A DNA stretch of 64,000 bases, from positions 1,054,001 through 1,118,000 of the forward strand of contig CM026424.1 in the NCBI GenBank assembly GCA_014871385.1, written 5' to 3'. The translations under genes and the position numbers were made by a program. Positions 24,766 through 37,651 of the stretch are shown here, piece after piece. Source of the DNA: Ceratodon purpureus (taxonomy: Eukaryota > Streptophyta > Bryopsida > Pseudoditrichales > Ditrichaceae). Numbering within the stretch: position 1 is the first letter of the stretch; every line of letters begins with the position of its first letter. Under the pieces are notes generated by a model. The model saw only the letters and a program-made list of their open reading frames with translations, did not search any database and was not told the origin of the DNA.

Positions 24766-26274
24766 GAAAGCAGTACCGGCTGCTCTACCTGCCTCTTCCT
24801 CCGAAGGTTACGAGCTTGACCATTTTGTAAGTGGATTTTGTGCTGGGGAAAAATATTTGAAAATTCTTTAGATTCTTTTGACATCCCACATTTATACTGA
24901 ATTTGAGTGTGTGAATTCATATGCTAAGTTTCCTTTTTTTTCATTGGAAACTTCAGAAGTAGACATTGCGTTCTGAAATATTGCAGCTGTCCAAATTTTA
25001 CTTGCATTGATTGTTATCATGCTTCCAGGAGCTGTAAATTACTTAATCGTGTTTAGACAGCACAGTGGTTTGTGTGATAAGAGAAGGATTAATTGGATAA
25101 AGCAAAGCAAGAACTACTCTTTAATGTATTCTTGGAGTGATGGGATTTGTTAATAGGCCAATTGTTCTCAATTGCTCTTGAAAACGAAGTGCTAATTCAT
25201 GGTTGCCTTATCGACGTGCAGAACTATATTTGGGAATCCGGAGCTCACGGGACAAATCCCACTCGAACTTGGGAACTTGACCCAGTTAGTCATTCTGTAA
25301 GTTTCTGTAGAGTTTTTTCTGTAAGGTGGTTGTAGTTCTTTAGCATTCTGCAGGGAGTCAGGAGAATTTATAATTGAGCCAACTCAGTTGCAGGTTAATT
25401 ACCATTTTTTGACTTTCTGAATTGCCTCCTTTTACAGGGATTTACATGACAACGGTTTCAACGGAAGTATACCCGACTCCTCCCGTGACCTCAAACAACT
25501 TCAGTTTTTGTAAGTTTGATTTTTTATCAATCTTCTCCAGGCCAATCTGAAATATTGATAGAACATGTAACTTGATTTGCACCGACATTACACTATCAGA
25601 ATTCAAATCATCAGTGTCAATGAAAGTGCTGAACTTCTTCTTTTAGCATGATAATGATTCATTAGATTAATGATTTGAGCATTTAAATAGCATATATCTA
25701 ACGTTTCAAATTGTATCCTGGTAAACCAGTGACTTGAGCGGAAACCAGATTGTTGGTCAAGTTCCTCGTTGGCTGGGTAATTGAAAGCTGCTTCAACGGC
25801 TAGACCTGTCAAACAATCACGTCAATGGTCCTCTTCCAGTTTCATCGCGAAACGAGACGATTGGTTTGAACAACCTGAGCAACCTTCTTCAAATGTATGC
25901 TAAATCAACCTTCCTCATGCTCCATCTCTTCGGAATTCGATCCTTACCAGAGCCTTGATGATTATCAGACCAACTAGTATAGAAGACCTTGCAATCATGA
26001 AATCTGAAGAGGAGTCCAGGTACTTGATGTTCGAGTTGTGAAATGACTAGTTGGATTCGATTATAATGCAATTTTTAGATTGACTTCTAACTCGATAGAG
26101 CTGTGAAGATCAATAGGAAGGTAATGGCCTTTAAGGGGAAAGGAATTCATGCCATCTCAACTTATTATCTATGGTGCATTTGTTTTAAATTGTGTTGTTC
26201 AGGCTCCTGTAGCTGCGACTCCTGTAGCACCCGCTCCAAGCCCTGCTCCAGCAACACCTGCTGCTCCGGCCCCG
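24766..26274 (+). pseudogene. LRR receptor-like gene fragment in the spacer
   Basis: A chain of LRR exons with the usual phase-2 junctions is visible. About 24766-24828 ends LPPKVTSLTIL. Exon 25222-25296 encodes NPELTGQIPLELGNLTQLVI. Exon 25438-25509 encodes NGFNGSIPDSSRDLKQLQFL. An exon from 25731 to about 25896 encodes DLSGNQIVGQVPRWLGN, an in-frame TGA, and then LLQRLDLSNNHVNGPLPVSS. A last exon (about 26209-26274) encodes an Ala/Pro-rich stretch (APVAATPVAPAPSPAPATP), like the juxtamembrane linker of some LRR receptors. No transmembrane or kinase exon follows. The in-frame stop and missing 3' half make it a pseudogene. It directly follows the RBR fragment on the same strand. Confidence 0.65.
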
Positions 26275-26501
26275 TAAGTAACTAGCATGGGACTTCGATC
26301 AGCACCTAGATTAGTTTCAGCTCCAACCGTGCAGCGTGTCTATGATTTAGTTACGGCATGGACAGTTGCCGGCATTTATATAGCTGCCTATGCTTGTGAA
26401 AGTTGTGTTGCATAGTGGAATGAATTGTATGAGTGGACAGTGTGTTGAATATCATTGCATTTGTAAGTTTTGTTTTGGAGTTGTTAACCACTATTTCATT
26501 T

Positions 26502-26541
26502 ATGTAAATGTAAATGTAAATGTGAATGTAAATGTGAATGT
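26502..26541 (+). repeat. (TGTAAA)n-type short tandem repeat
   Basis: About six to seven units of TGTAAA/TGTGAA in tandem. The tract is translatable but clearly low-complexity. Confidence 0.8.
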
Positions 26542-26616
26542 AGTGAGTTCTTTAGTACAATGTAAATGTAATTTTTGTTTTATTATAAACATTGTAATTT
26601 ATCAAAATCCAGAGGG

Positions 26617-26960
26617 GACTCGGTTGGTGGTTTATCTTCCTAAAGTTGATAAGCCGGATTCCTGATGTCCTCTAAATAATTTAAATAATTATTTTAATTT
26701 TATAGAACTCGCATGGTGGATTGTTTTCCCGAAAGGGTTAACTCTTCGGATTGCTGACGTTCAATTTAATTCCCTATTTAATAAAATCTAAAATAATATG
26801 AAGAACTCGGTTGGTGGCTTATTTTCCCGAAAGGTTAATAAGTTGGATTCCTGATGTTCTTCTTTAAATCATGAAAAATATTAATTTAAATTTTTTTGAA
26901 AACTCGTTTGGTGGATTATCTTCTCGAGAGGGTTGATTTTCCGGATTTCTGATGTTCTCT
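26617..26960 (+). repeat. Four degenerate copies of a ~58-bp hairpin-forming unit
   Basis: Units start near 26617, 26705, 26803 and 26900, with about 30-40 bp of AT-rich DNA between them. Each follows the order ACTCGGTTGGTGG, then a TTATCTTCCCGAAAGG-like core, then TTGATAAG, then TCGGATTCCTGATGTTCT. The core is self-complementary (for example CTTATT...AATAAG in the third copy, GGTTTATC...GATAAGCC in the first). Partial compensation between copies suggests the stem is kept. The array lies 110 bp upstream of the dioxygenase gene at 27069. Its role is unknown. Confidence 0.65.
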
Positions 26961-27068
26961 TTAATATAAAAATCTAATAAAAATTTAACTAAATGTATAT
27001 AATAGATGTTTCCTTTTTTTGATATGATTTTTTTTTTTCATGAAATTTTAAATTTGTTTTGATACAGG

Positions 27069-28557
27069 ATGGCAGACCAAAAAAGAGGAAATAGAAGACC
27101 AACTAAACGACCATCAAAACGGCCTCGGGAGAATGTTAGCTTACCAAGTGGTCAAGATTTCACATTGGAGAAAGATGAAGATTTCTTCTGTTCTGCATGT
27201 TCGAAAACAGTTTCTCGCCAAGGACTTGAAGAACACTTCAAGGGAGAATTCATAAGAACATGGAGAAGTTGGAGCTATTCTACCCTTTTCTATTGAAGCA
27301 GGGTCTCAGTTGGATGGAAGGGAGAAAGAGTTTCAGATGTGACAAGGAGTGTTGTCAAAGGGGGAATTTACCAGCAAGTTATGAAGAGCTTGAGAATCAC
27401 GTATTCAAAAAACACTTTTCTACTGTTCAACCTTTCTATCCTCCTCCATCTCCATTAGGTTACAGGGGTTCTCAGGTACCGAAGATTATTCATGGCAATC
27501 AAGGAGAAAAGCAGACTAAGAAGTTCTGGAAGAACTTTGATTTACCTTCAGCGATTCCAGATTTTAAGAAGCTTACAGGGCCGACCACTATCCTTTCTAA
27601 TGGTGGAAATGAATTTCTTCTTCAAATTGTGAATGGAGAATTCAATGAGAGTGATGTTAAGGAGATGACTACCTTGGCATCATACCTTGCGAAAAAAGGT
27701 AATCGTGTGAGGAATGATGATAAGAAAGAAGGGATAAAAGGTGGAACTAAAATGATGTGCTCCGGTTTCCGCCATGGCCAAGGTTATATTGGAAGGTAAG
27801 TTTTATTAAACAAAGACTACTTTTATGTATATTTTTTAACATTTTGTTTTGTCTATCTATAGTTTAAGTCTTTATAATTACTATTACATAAATCTATTTT
27901 TTTGTACATATTTTTGTAGGTTTAAGCAGGATGATCCTCTCTGCTACTCTTATGGTGATAAGTTAGCTTCTATGCTTTACCACCATTTGAGGTCCCTATT
28001 TCCTCTAGTCTTGCAGCAGTTGGAGATGATTTGGGCCAAAGAGAATCTACCAGCTGTATTGGTAGAGTTGGTGACTCTCCTTTCACAGCTATCAGTGTTA
28101 CCAAGGATTATTCCTGTAATCCCCACACAGACGAAAGAGATCAGAATTATGGCTTCTTTATATGGTTGGGAGCCGATGGTAAGTATTCTGTAATTCTTCA
28201 AACTTTACATTATGTCTTTATTATCTTTTTTTGTTTTTATGTTTTTTAATTTAATTGTAATTGTATTTTTTGAATGTAGGTACTCAAGATGATGCTGGAA
28301 ATGAAACGAGGTTTTATTTTCCAGCTCTTGGTTACTATTTTGAGCCTGCTATCGGAGATATTCTTCTTTGCAAAAGCAATGAGATAGTTCATTGCTCGAA
28401 GACTAGTGGATCAACCGGACAATTGGGCATTGCTTTGTTTCAGAGTTGTACATTTTTCCAGGGTTACCATCTATTGCAGCAGAAACTCCATGACGGTATT
28501 AATGACCGTATGACTAAGAGTTGGCTAGATTCTGAGAGATTTTATGGTGCTGCATAG
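27069..28557 (+). pseudogene. C2H2 zinc-finger / TET-JBP-like 2OG-Fe(II) dioxygenase, frameshifted
   Basis: Three exons: 27069 to about 27795, 27920-28178 and 28280-28557. The basic N-terminus (RRPTKRPSKRPREN) precedes a C2H2 finger (FFCSACSKTVSRQGLEEHFK, then GRIH in another frame) and a second Cys/His-rich segment (FRCDKECCQRGNLPASYEEL...HVFKKH). The catalytic part has the HxD pair in SCNPHTDERDQNYGFFIWLG. The last exon has GYYFEPAIGDILLCKSNEIV then HCSK, which supplies the distal His. By family knowledge such enzymes oxidise methyl groups on bases or related substrates; the substrate here is unknown. Two one-base frameshifts are seen, one in the finger (about 27240) and one before CIGRVGD (about 28050), so the copy looks inactive unless these are sequence errors. 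The inner edge of the right repeat arm (28296) falls in the last exon. Confidence 0.65.
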
Positions 28558-30374
28558 ATTTTATATCTTATCACTTTTCTTTGTGTATAGAGAAATGCAC
28601 AATGTTGAATATATCGTTTTCATTATATGATTTTGGATTTGTATGTGGACTATAAACATTCCATTTCATATGCATAATGGTATTTTTCTTTTACCTAGAT
28701 TATTCTTTAAACATTTTGAATATTTTTTTACTTCAATGAATGTAAACTCTTATATTATATGAACCTTCATTATATGTTTAACATAGTAGATTTATAAAGA
28801 AAGGCCGTTCCCTAGTATACTCCGAAATCATAACAACTGTTGATGACCGGCTCCGTTTACATTCTAGAAATTTGATCTATTGCATGATTTATTTTTTATT
28901 TTTGATTTTTGTTTAGACCATTGAAAAATCATAAGATTCTGCTTTTGTTTCATGGACTATCGAATAGTTAGTATCATCTGTTGATGGATTTTTTGAATTG
29001 AATTTGTTAAATTTTAAATGGATATTTACTTCTTGAGTTGATTTTCCCAGTGAACCAGGAAAACTATGAAGGACTGAAGTTCTTTGGAGTATGATTTTCC
29101 GTTCACTAATTTTGGAAATCCATCACAATAAAATCTTAAGAAATGATTGTTGAAAGAACATCATTGAGAGAAAAGTTGAACGAGTAAGGAAATTCAGGTC
29201 ATATTGCCAATGATGAGAGGTTGTTAATAGAAATTGAGTCTCTTAAATTGTATAGTTGATAAAATCATATTTTAAAATGATCCAAGACTTACTAAGAATA
29301 TCACCAAGAAGTCATACATAGATTTCAATGTGCTAGACAATGAAGACAACTAAAAGACTATAATCAAGAAACAAGAAACCAAAAGAAAAGTGTACATAAA
29401 TGTAAAACCAAAGTTGAAGGATTTGTAATACAACTCTATAAAAGAATTATGGAGTACTTAAAGGCCTAATTCAAGAATAATCCTTAAAGGAAAAACACTT
29501 ATACAATAACAAGATCAAAGTAAAATTGTTATTGTAAGACTAATGATAAAATCTTCTTCAAAGAATGGAAGTGACAAGTTAAAGCTTTAAAGATCCTTCC
29601 TCAAATTACTTCCATAGAGGGATAAGAAATACAATTAACATTGAAGAAATATATTATTCGACAAGGGCATCTTCATGATAAATAAGGCGGCTATGTAGAG
29701 CTACTTTTTAGTTTTAAGCCTTATTTCTTAAAGAATAAGAAAATATAGCATTCAAAACCTTAAAAATTAGAAACTAAGTGCTTAAAGTAGAATGATATTC
29801 TTAGAATGTGAAAAGGACTTAAAGAAACTTAGTACACATTATGAATAGTGAATAGCTTAAGAATAAAACATAAGAATACATGTTAGGTGTGAACATATCA
29901 AGAGGTGCATCCCTTATTAAGAGATGTATTCCTTGTTAAAGGGTACGAATTTATAAGGAGTCTCAACCTTAACAAGAAGTGCCAACTTAAAGTTGCACCG
30001 CTTGAGAAAAGGTGTAGCTCTTGAGAAAACATGCCAATTTTGTTTCATGGCATGGCCCCTCCCTTTATACATAAATTTTAAAACATGAACATAAAAATAT
30101 TTAGATTGCTTCTATGATCCAAAGAAATATGGAAGCACTCGCCGTGTTTAGGCTCTAGGATTCGCCGAGGCGGTACAACAACGGCCATGGCAACCTTGAG
30201 CACGATGATGAGTATATGCTCGCAATGGGAACAAAGTACACAAAGAAATAACATGTAATACCTATGGCATTCTATTTCCAACATTTCTAGAGTAATTTAA
30301 AATCGTAGATTCAAGAAAAACCAAAAAAATCAGAAAGGGTGAAAGAAAACACGTAAAAGTAAGTAAAGGAAATA

Positions 30375-30376
<2 letters not shown>

Positions 30377-30455
<79 letters not shown>
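30377..30455. repeat. (TA)n microsatellite, 79 bp
   Basis: Pure TA tract; 41 bp in the left arm. Confidence 0.95.
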
Positions 30456-30457
<2 letters not shown>

Positions 30458-30738
30458 CATCCACAAAGATACAATATTCTAAAGATTAGTTGCAATATTA
30501 AATAATTTTGAGTTTCTACGGATAGGATTTATATTGAATTTTACTAAACCTGCTTTACATATCTTTAAGGACATATAAATTGCTATTCCTATGAACAAAG
30601 TTCAATTGAGAATCCACTTTCGAGAATTTAGATAAAACAAAGAAGATTAATTTGAAAAGAAAAGGCTTTTTGATACAAAAGCATTTTGCATACTTTGGAA
30701 AACTCTACAATCAGCAAATCATCAACTTTTTTAATTCA

Positions 30739-30880
<142 letters not shown>

Positions 30881-31232
30881 TTGGAATGTATTTAAAATGT
30901 CATTTTCTTCATTTTACTGAAATAAAATGTAGAGAATGACAATCTTGACATTCTAAAAGTACACCTTTGAAAATAAAATAAAATCTTGTATGTTAGTTTA
31001 TTCATATTTAATTTATTTGCGCATATTCAAGAATTTTTAAATAAAAGTAAAAATTAAATTAAAAAGTTGTGTCAAAGTCTATAAAGGAGACTAAGGGCCG
31101 GTAGGTGGGACTGCAGAGAGGGTAGAGTGGGGAGGGACGAATGGGGGGGGGGGTCCAAGGGTGGATGAAATCCGGCACAAGCACCACATTGGTTGCCACG
31201 TCAATCTCATCATACTTGGTACCCCATTTACA

Positions 31233-34200
31233 TTACAACATGTTACAGTGGTCAGTTATATCCAAGCGTCTCACAAAAGTCCCATTTGATATGGGACATT
31301 TGAGAGGAACTGTAGGTTCCGAAGGGCTCCGGTGAGTAATCCGGGAAGGGAAGGATCCAGGTTCTGCCTCGTCCGCAGCTGCTCCCACAAGCTGAGAGCC
31401 AAAATATTTCAGTGCACTTGCATTTGAAAACAATCTTGAAATATCTAGAGATCCATAAATGCTTGTATTATCCAATGATCTGGAAAACAAAAGTAATTCA
31501 AGATGGAAAAGAAATTAGCACCAAAATATATGAATGTGTGTAGAATAGATTTCAATAATATATGATCCAACATTTAAATAGCTCAAAGACATTGGAATAT
31601 AATGTTAAAATATATAGAGATACTTACAGCGTTTCTAGATGAGTGAGTTCCGCGATCCAGTTTGGAAAATTTTCTCCTTGGAAATTGTTGTACCTCAAAT
31701 TTTTAATGGATATGGAGAACCCATTGGTGCATACATTTCAAAACTTAGATAGATTAATGACTACTAATTCCATGTGTAAATTGAACTAAAAAACTAAATT
31801 AAATCCCAATGAATTTATTTTTTGGTGGTGTTTATAAAATCACAGTTTGGAATTCTTCAAAAAATACATGGACTAAGATAAGATAATCAAATAATCTGAG
31901 CATAATTTAAATTCGCATTTTTATAATAAAATGATAATTATTTGAATCTGGACAAGTTGGAATGAACTTACAATGTCTTGAAATTTGTTAAAGAACTCAA
32001 ATTTGGTATGTGTCCCCAAAACGAATTGATTATGTCTCAAATTTCTAGAATCACACCTTTGAAAAAGATTAATATCATGGCATTTACATTGGAGGTTAAT
32101 TTGAATTTTTTCAATTGAAAAATTGATGTTATTATCAAGAATACTTACAAGTATTGAATGTTTTGTAACAAACTCATATTGGGAAAATATCCTTTGAAAT
32201 TATTGTTAGAAACATCTCTGCATCAAGCTCCAAAACAATATCAAAGACATAAAAAAATTTGAAACAATTTCTAAAATAATGTTAGGAATAAATAAGCAGT
32301 ACAAATTAAAAATATTTTAAAAATTAAAAAAAGAAGATTAAATTGGTGAAAAGTGGCCTACAAGTAATATAAGGAAGGAGGAGTTAGATTCGGAAGAGTT
32401 CCACTGAATTGATTTTTGGACAAACATTTGTTTTTTTAAACTCTATCAAATCATGCAACATAACAAATTAATTACTAACTTATTGAATTACAGCATAATA
32501 ATTCAACGAGTCACCTAAGCTCACAATATTTACAGGAAATAAAAGAATACATTGACAATTATTAACAAATTATTTGTGGCTAGTAATTACAAGATACATT
32601 TATAAGTGTGTTCTCCAAAGACGAAAGACTGAAATTGAGAACTTGGGCAAATGTTACACTTACAGTTCAATTAAAGAGGATTGGAACTGAAACATTGTTT
32701 GGTTCAAAACACCAAACAGTAAGTTTTGAGATGCATTTAATGTTTGCAAACCCATGGTCTTGGACAAAAAATCTCCAGGAATTTCTCCAGTAAATTTGTT
32801 TCTACTCAAGTCTCTGCAAATATGCAACAAATATTTATAAGTAAGATGTTAATGATATTGACAAAGAAGGTATTTTGAATAATTTAAAACAGTAAAGTTA
32901 GTCTTTGCCACGTAATGAAAGAATTACAAATCTGTTGGTGAAGTAATTATGTAAATACAACTATCAATTGAGATGGTGTAAGAATTTACAGATAATGAAG
33001 AGCTTCTGATGATGTGATTGATACAGGTATTGATCCATTCAAACTATTGCCTCCAAATTTTCTGGAATAAAAGATATTAAGTCACATTTAGAATATGAAA
33101 TTTTCTAGATTCTAAATATTAGGAGAAGGATAATATAATTCCATAAAACCTGAAACACAATTCAAATACCATGAGCATTTTGGGAAATAGCCAAAAAAGT
33201 TATCAGCTTCTAATAAAACAAGTAGGTAAAAACTATATAGTTTGATTTTTTATTAAATTTTATTAAAATAAATTTAGTTATTTAAAATAAAGACATGGTT
33301 TAAATCAATTTTTAAAAAGAACCCCAAAAAAGTGTATATGAAGAGAAAATTAAGCTTACATTGAATTTAAGCTTCTTAATTTGGTGAAGTTAGGAAGTGG
33401 ACCAGTTAAATTTTGAGCCCCTCCTATGGTTCTACAAAAGAACAAAGAATTATTTTTGCTTTGTAAGAAATCAATGGCAACTTGATGTTAGTATAAAATT
33501 GATGATCATTCAATGATTAAGTCACTAAGAAATTGATTGATGATGATAAATTCAACAAATAATCAATGGCATTGTGAAGGAGAATATTTAAAAGAAATTT
33601 ACTTACAATGATGCTAAATTAGTCAAATTTCCAAATGATGGTGGTAAGGTGCCTATAAGATGAGGAGATGTAATCACTTTGCACATCAACCAATCTTAGT
33701 ATATTGCTTCAATGAATAAGAATGTTAAGAAAAATAGTTATTTATCAGTATAATCAATAAAGGAAATGATAAATAATAAAGTATAAAATCACGTGTTTTT
33801 GAAAATATACTACATATCGACTACCTTAAACATAATTGTAAGCTACCTTGAATAAAATCATAAATAACTTACAACATAACAATGTAAACATTCCATCGAG
33901 TAGTATCATTTGTCCATTGCTTTTGAAGGCATCTCACACCAAACCATGGTTTCAAAGGATCACAAGGTTCTTCATTTGAACCACACCAACTTACTAAATC
34001 TCCATTCCAAGTTTGATGAGGTTGAGCCTGCCAATTCGCACAGGTTTGGGACATAGCATCCACTAACACAATCACCACATTATCCAATTCTATATAAGTT
34101 AAATTTCAAAGAATTAAAATTTTAGAATGATTTACTTAGAACTTAGTTTGGATTATATATGGGGACACTCTAAAACCATGCCAAAAATTATACATAGAAA

Positions 34201-34626
34201 ATATTTCAAAAGTACAAAAAACTTAGCTTAAATGATAAATCCACGGTTAAGACATATTAATTTAAAAAAATAATTGGTAGAAATTCCCCTTTTTGAACAA
34301 GGAAAGTTACAAAATAGTCTTATCTTCTATGTTTGACATTCTATATATTTTGTATCAAATTATGGCAATACTATCTATATATTCAAAATTTAAACCCAAT
34401 ACCCTAAACCTTTAACAATTCTAAGCTTTAATTAAAAAATCCGGTAGTTACTCATCACAGTTTGGAACCCACATTAGACAAAATGACCAACATAAATTTT
34501 GAGAGAGAATGAGGTGATCTAGTATGACTTACATTCCACTGGACCCAAAACATATGAACTGTTCTGCTGGGCAGAACATGAAATGAAGAGGAAGAGGAAC
34601 ACCAAGGCCATGAATGACAAACCCAT
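31233..34626 (-). pseudogene. LRR receptor pseudogene, right-arm copy
   Basis: Inverted partner of 12843-16236 with the same signal-peptide exon, Cys-capped exon, LRR exons, frameshifts and truncation by the GC-rich block. One visible difference is near 32124 (CAATTGAA here, CAAATGAA on the left). The shared lesions show the gene was already dead before it was duplicated. Confidence 0.7.
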
Positions 34627-35329
34627 GCTATCAATATTGGCAACAGAGGATTGGAATGGGTTGATCTTGAAACAAATCAATTATTGCTTCAACAGTGCAT
34701 CAGGAAGTCTCCCTGATTGCTTTCTAGATTTACCTACATCACAAAGTTCACAAAGTTTAGAGCCTTGCATAAGCCTGCACACATGAACATTAATTTGCTT
34801 CACTGCCCCGGACAGAAGAACATCAGACTGGTTAGGCAAGCTGGGCTTGAAACATTCACTTGAAATCACTAGTTCACTTAATTGACCCAATGGGCTGGAA
34901 TATGTAGCTGCTCCACATTCTGTCCAGCACACGCCCTCCCGCCATTACGCCATGAGTTGACAAACAACTATACTTGTTTCCCGCCACTTCTAGCCCTCAA
35001 GAATAGATTAAATATACACTGCGTCAGACAGCCCGTGCTTCAAGCTCCATCATTAACCAAACAAACAATGTCCACTCAAGTATATTGTTCTTGGCGGCAT
35101 GTGCCACGCCCCCAGCCACATCAGCCCATGTTCTTGGTAGCATGTACCCACGCTGTGCGCCACATTGCCTTTGCTGTACCACTCCTTTACTGGGACATTG
35201 ATGCCTCCAAACTGCCCGAGCCAATACCATCATCGCAAGTACTGTGCCCACTTCCAAAAGTCACAGTCCTCTTGCTGCCCGAGAGGTTCTTAGAGGGCCT
35301 TCTCTTGACTTCAAAAAGTTTCTAATGCT

Positions 35330-36707
35330 TTGTCCGGCTTGTTGAGAAGAGAGAGGGTTGATCAGAAAGATGCAATGGTATTGTATGGTCATAGAGTTAT
35401 GGGAGCAACACCATATGGTATTTACAAGCAAAATCGTCGTTCAGAAGAACTCAAATTGAATGGACCAACAAAAGAGCAACTACATGAAGTGGCTAGAGTG
35501 CTTGCTAAATTCATGAGTGATAACTTGGATAATCACTTCAAGTCATGGATGGATGCATTGAGGGATTTGACAAGTCCAGACATGGGTCACTTTATGGGTA
35601 GACTGGGGGATACACCCTTAACTACCATGGGATTGACCAAAGATTTTTGGGCAATCCCGCACATCGACCGTGGAGATGCAGCTTTCAGCTTCATTCTATG
35701 GTTTGAAAAATGTATGTTTTTAAATTTACAACTCAATTTTAAATTAAATATATTCTATGAAGTTTTTATTGAGTGGGTTGTAGATTCTTTTTACATCACC
35801 TTATTCTTATTCATTGACACAGTTAGGAACCTGATTATATTTGTGCAAGGCTGATTGGTTTGCATAAAGGGTCATATGTTGAAATAGGAATTGTGACCAG
35901 TGTAAGAATTGTACTCTTGTGCACTGATGTGTGCACTTGTTAGTTACAAGACTCATCACTGTTTTTCACAAGACCTTTCAACCTGTATATGCACCATTGA
36001 AGCAACCAACTGTAAGTTAGTGAGTGATTGTTTATATATGAGTGATATCAGTGTAGACATGTTAGTAGATTCCCTCCCCTCACTGATTTTACTTCAGATT
36101 AGAGTTACATCAGGTGATATGGCCAGTTAGTGATATGTAGAACACTTGTGTAACAATTCTGGAAACCAATGGTTGATTCTTTAAACAAATCTGAATTCTT
36201 ATTTGTTAGTAATTAACTATAATTTAAATGTATGTTTATTATATCATATAGTAATCTGCTGTTTAGAATAAGTTTTAGAATAAAAGTTTGGATTTTACAT
36301 CAAATTTGTGCAGCTTACCACCAAGTCAGTAAACATATCATCAAATTAAAGTATCTCTGTATATTTTAGTGATTATACAAATGTAAAAAGTGTTCTGATT
36401 ATAGTGAAAAAGAATTATGTGCTAATGAGTAATTTGTTGCAATTGGAATACAGAACTTGAAGGGGAAAGAGGAGATTGTATCAGGACTCAGTTTCTTTTA
36501 CCAGATTGTGGTTATTTTCTAAAATTAGGAAAAGGTACTGTTGTTGGCCTAGACTGTGCAAAAATCAAGCATGGATCACTAGAAAATAAGGGCTATAAAC
36601 AATATGGAGTTGCATTGACCTATAAAAAAAGAGTGGTCACTGGCTGTAGGAATGAAATGGCAAAGAAGTTTGGCTTCGATTTCACTATTAAAGAACCTGA
36701 GCAGTAG
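35330..36707 (+). pseudogene. TET/JBP-like 2OG-Fe(II) dioxygenase, right-arm copy
   Basis: The 5' exon (35330 to about 35710; frame open from about 35313, VSNALSGLLRRERVDQ) encodes GHFMGRLGDTPLTTMGLTKD followed by FWAIPHIDRGDAAFSFILWF with an HxD iron-binding pair. The 3' exon (about 36453-36707) encodes RTQFLLPDCGYFLKLGKGTV, then AKIKHGS and GYKQYGVALTYKKRVV, ending EPEQ. The order GRxGDxPxT...TKD...PHxD matches the gene at 27069-28557 (GRVGDSPFTAISVTKD...NPHTDERD), so the two are paralogs. The zinc fingers are not seen here. The simplest splice (donor GTATGT at 35711) joins T to AA and makes a stop. The gene is therefore either dead, spliced differently, or ends shortly after the first exon. 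Confidence 0.6.
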
Positions 36708-37651
36708 TCTTGTTGAACTACTACATGAATTATTTCACATTTTTCAATCAGGTTATAGAAGTAGTTCACATTTCATTTAGAGAACTTGATGTGTAATTTC
36801 ATTAAACTTATACAAAGACTGAGTGAAGGGTTGGCTGGTAGGAAGCTATAGAACTATGTGAAAAGTCTTTTCCTAGTATATTATCTTGGAATGTAAATGG
36901 CTTTAGTTTTAAATTAATGTATACTTTATTATTACCAATCTGCAATCTCCGTTTTTGTAGCAGCATCTATACTAATACTGACGAACTATTTCAACTATGT
37001 GGTTTTAGAATTTTCAACTCTGTGGTTTGAGAATTTTTAAAAAGAAATTAATATTTCTTTTGTTAACCAGTTTTAGGATTGGGGTTTTGTGGTTTATCAC
37101 CTTAATAGCTGGTAGTATGAAAGTGACTTGATGGTATTTTGGAATGTGAAAAATGTTTCATGGAGTTAAATGTGTGAGTGTAGTTAGATAGTATAGTATA
37201 TGGTAGTAGTTTAGTGTATTACGTGGGATATCATCTGGTTTGCTTGTTGAAAAAATCTTTGAAAGTTCCCGAGATAGTCTGTACAGTTCAATGGGTGGTA
37301 TCATCTCTGATAAGCAATGGGGTCATGTGAAAGAGTCTGACAGTGTGTGATAGAAAACTTCTGCATTGAACCATGTCAGACTCCTTAAACGCCCAGTGTA
37401 TCAGAAAATTTAGCTGCAATCCTTATGTTCTAACTTGATATTTGAAACCAACAAAACGGAGATTCCTCAATATGATCAAAGACACCACGATCACATAGCT
37501 CACCTAGCTGGACAACGGCTACAATATGCAATCCCCAAACTCACATGCCTCCAAAATTCCCAAAGAAAACAAAACTAGTTACCAACAAATGGAACCTGTT
37601 GTTATTTAACATTCTAGGGTACGAACTTTAGGCTATCTGTCATATCTCGCA

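Noticed and set aside
34882-35325. 147-codon open frame (and its mirror 12144-12587)
   Set aside because: No domain, no family resemblance and a competing antisense frame; it lies between the two pseudogenes and looks like chance, though it could include leader sequence of the dioxygenase gene.
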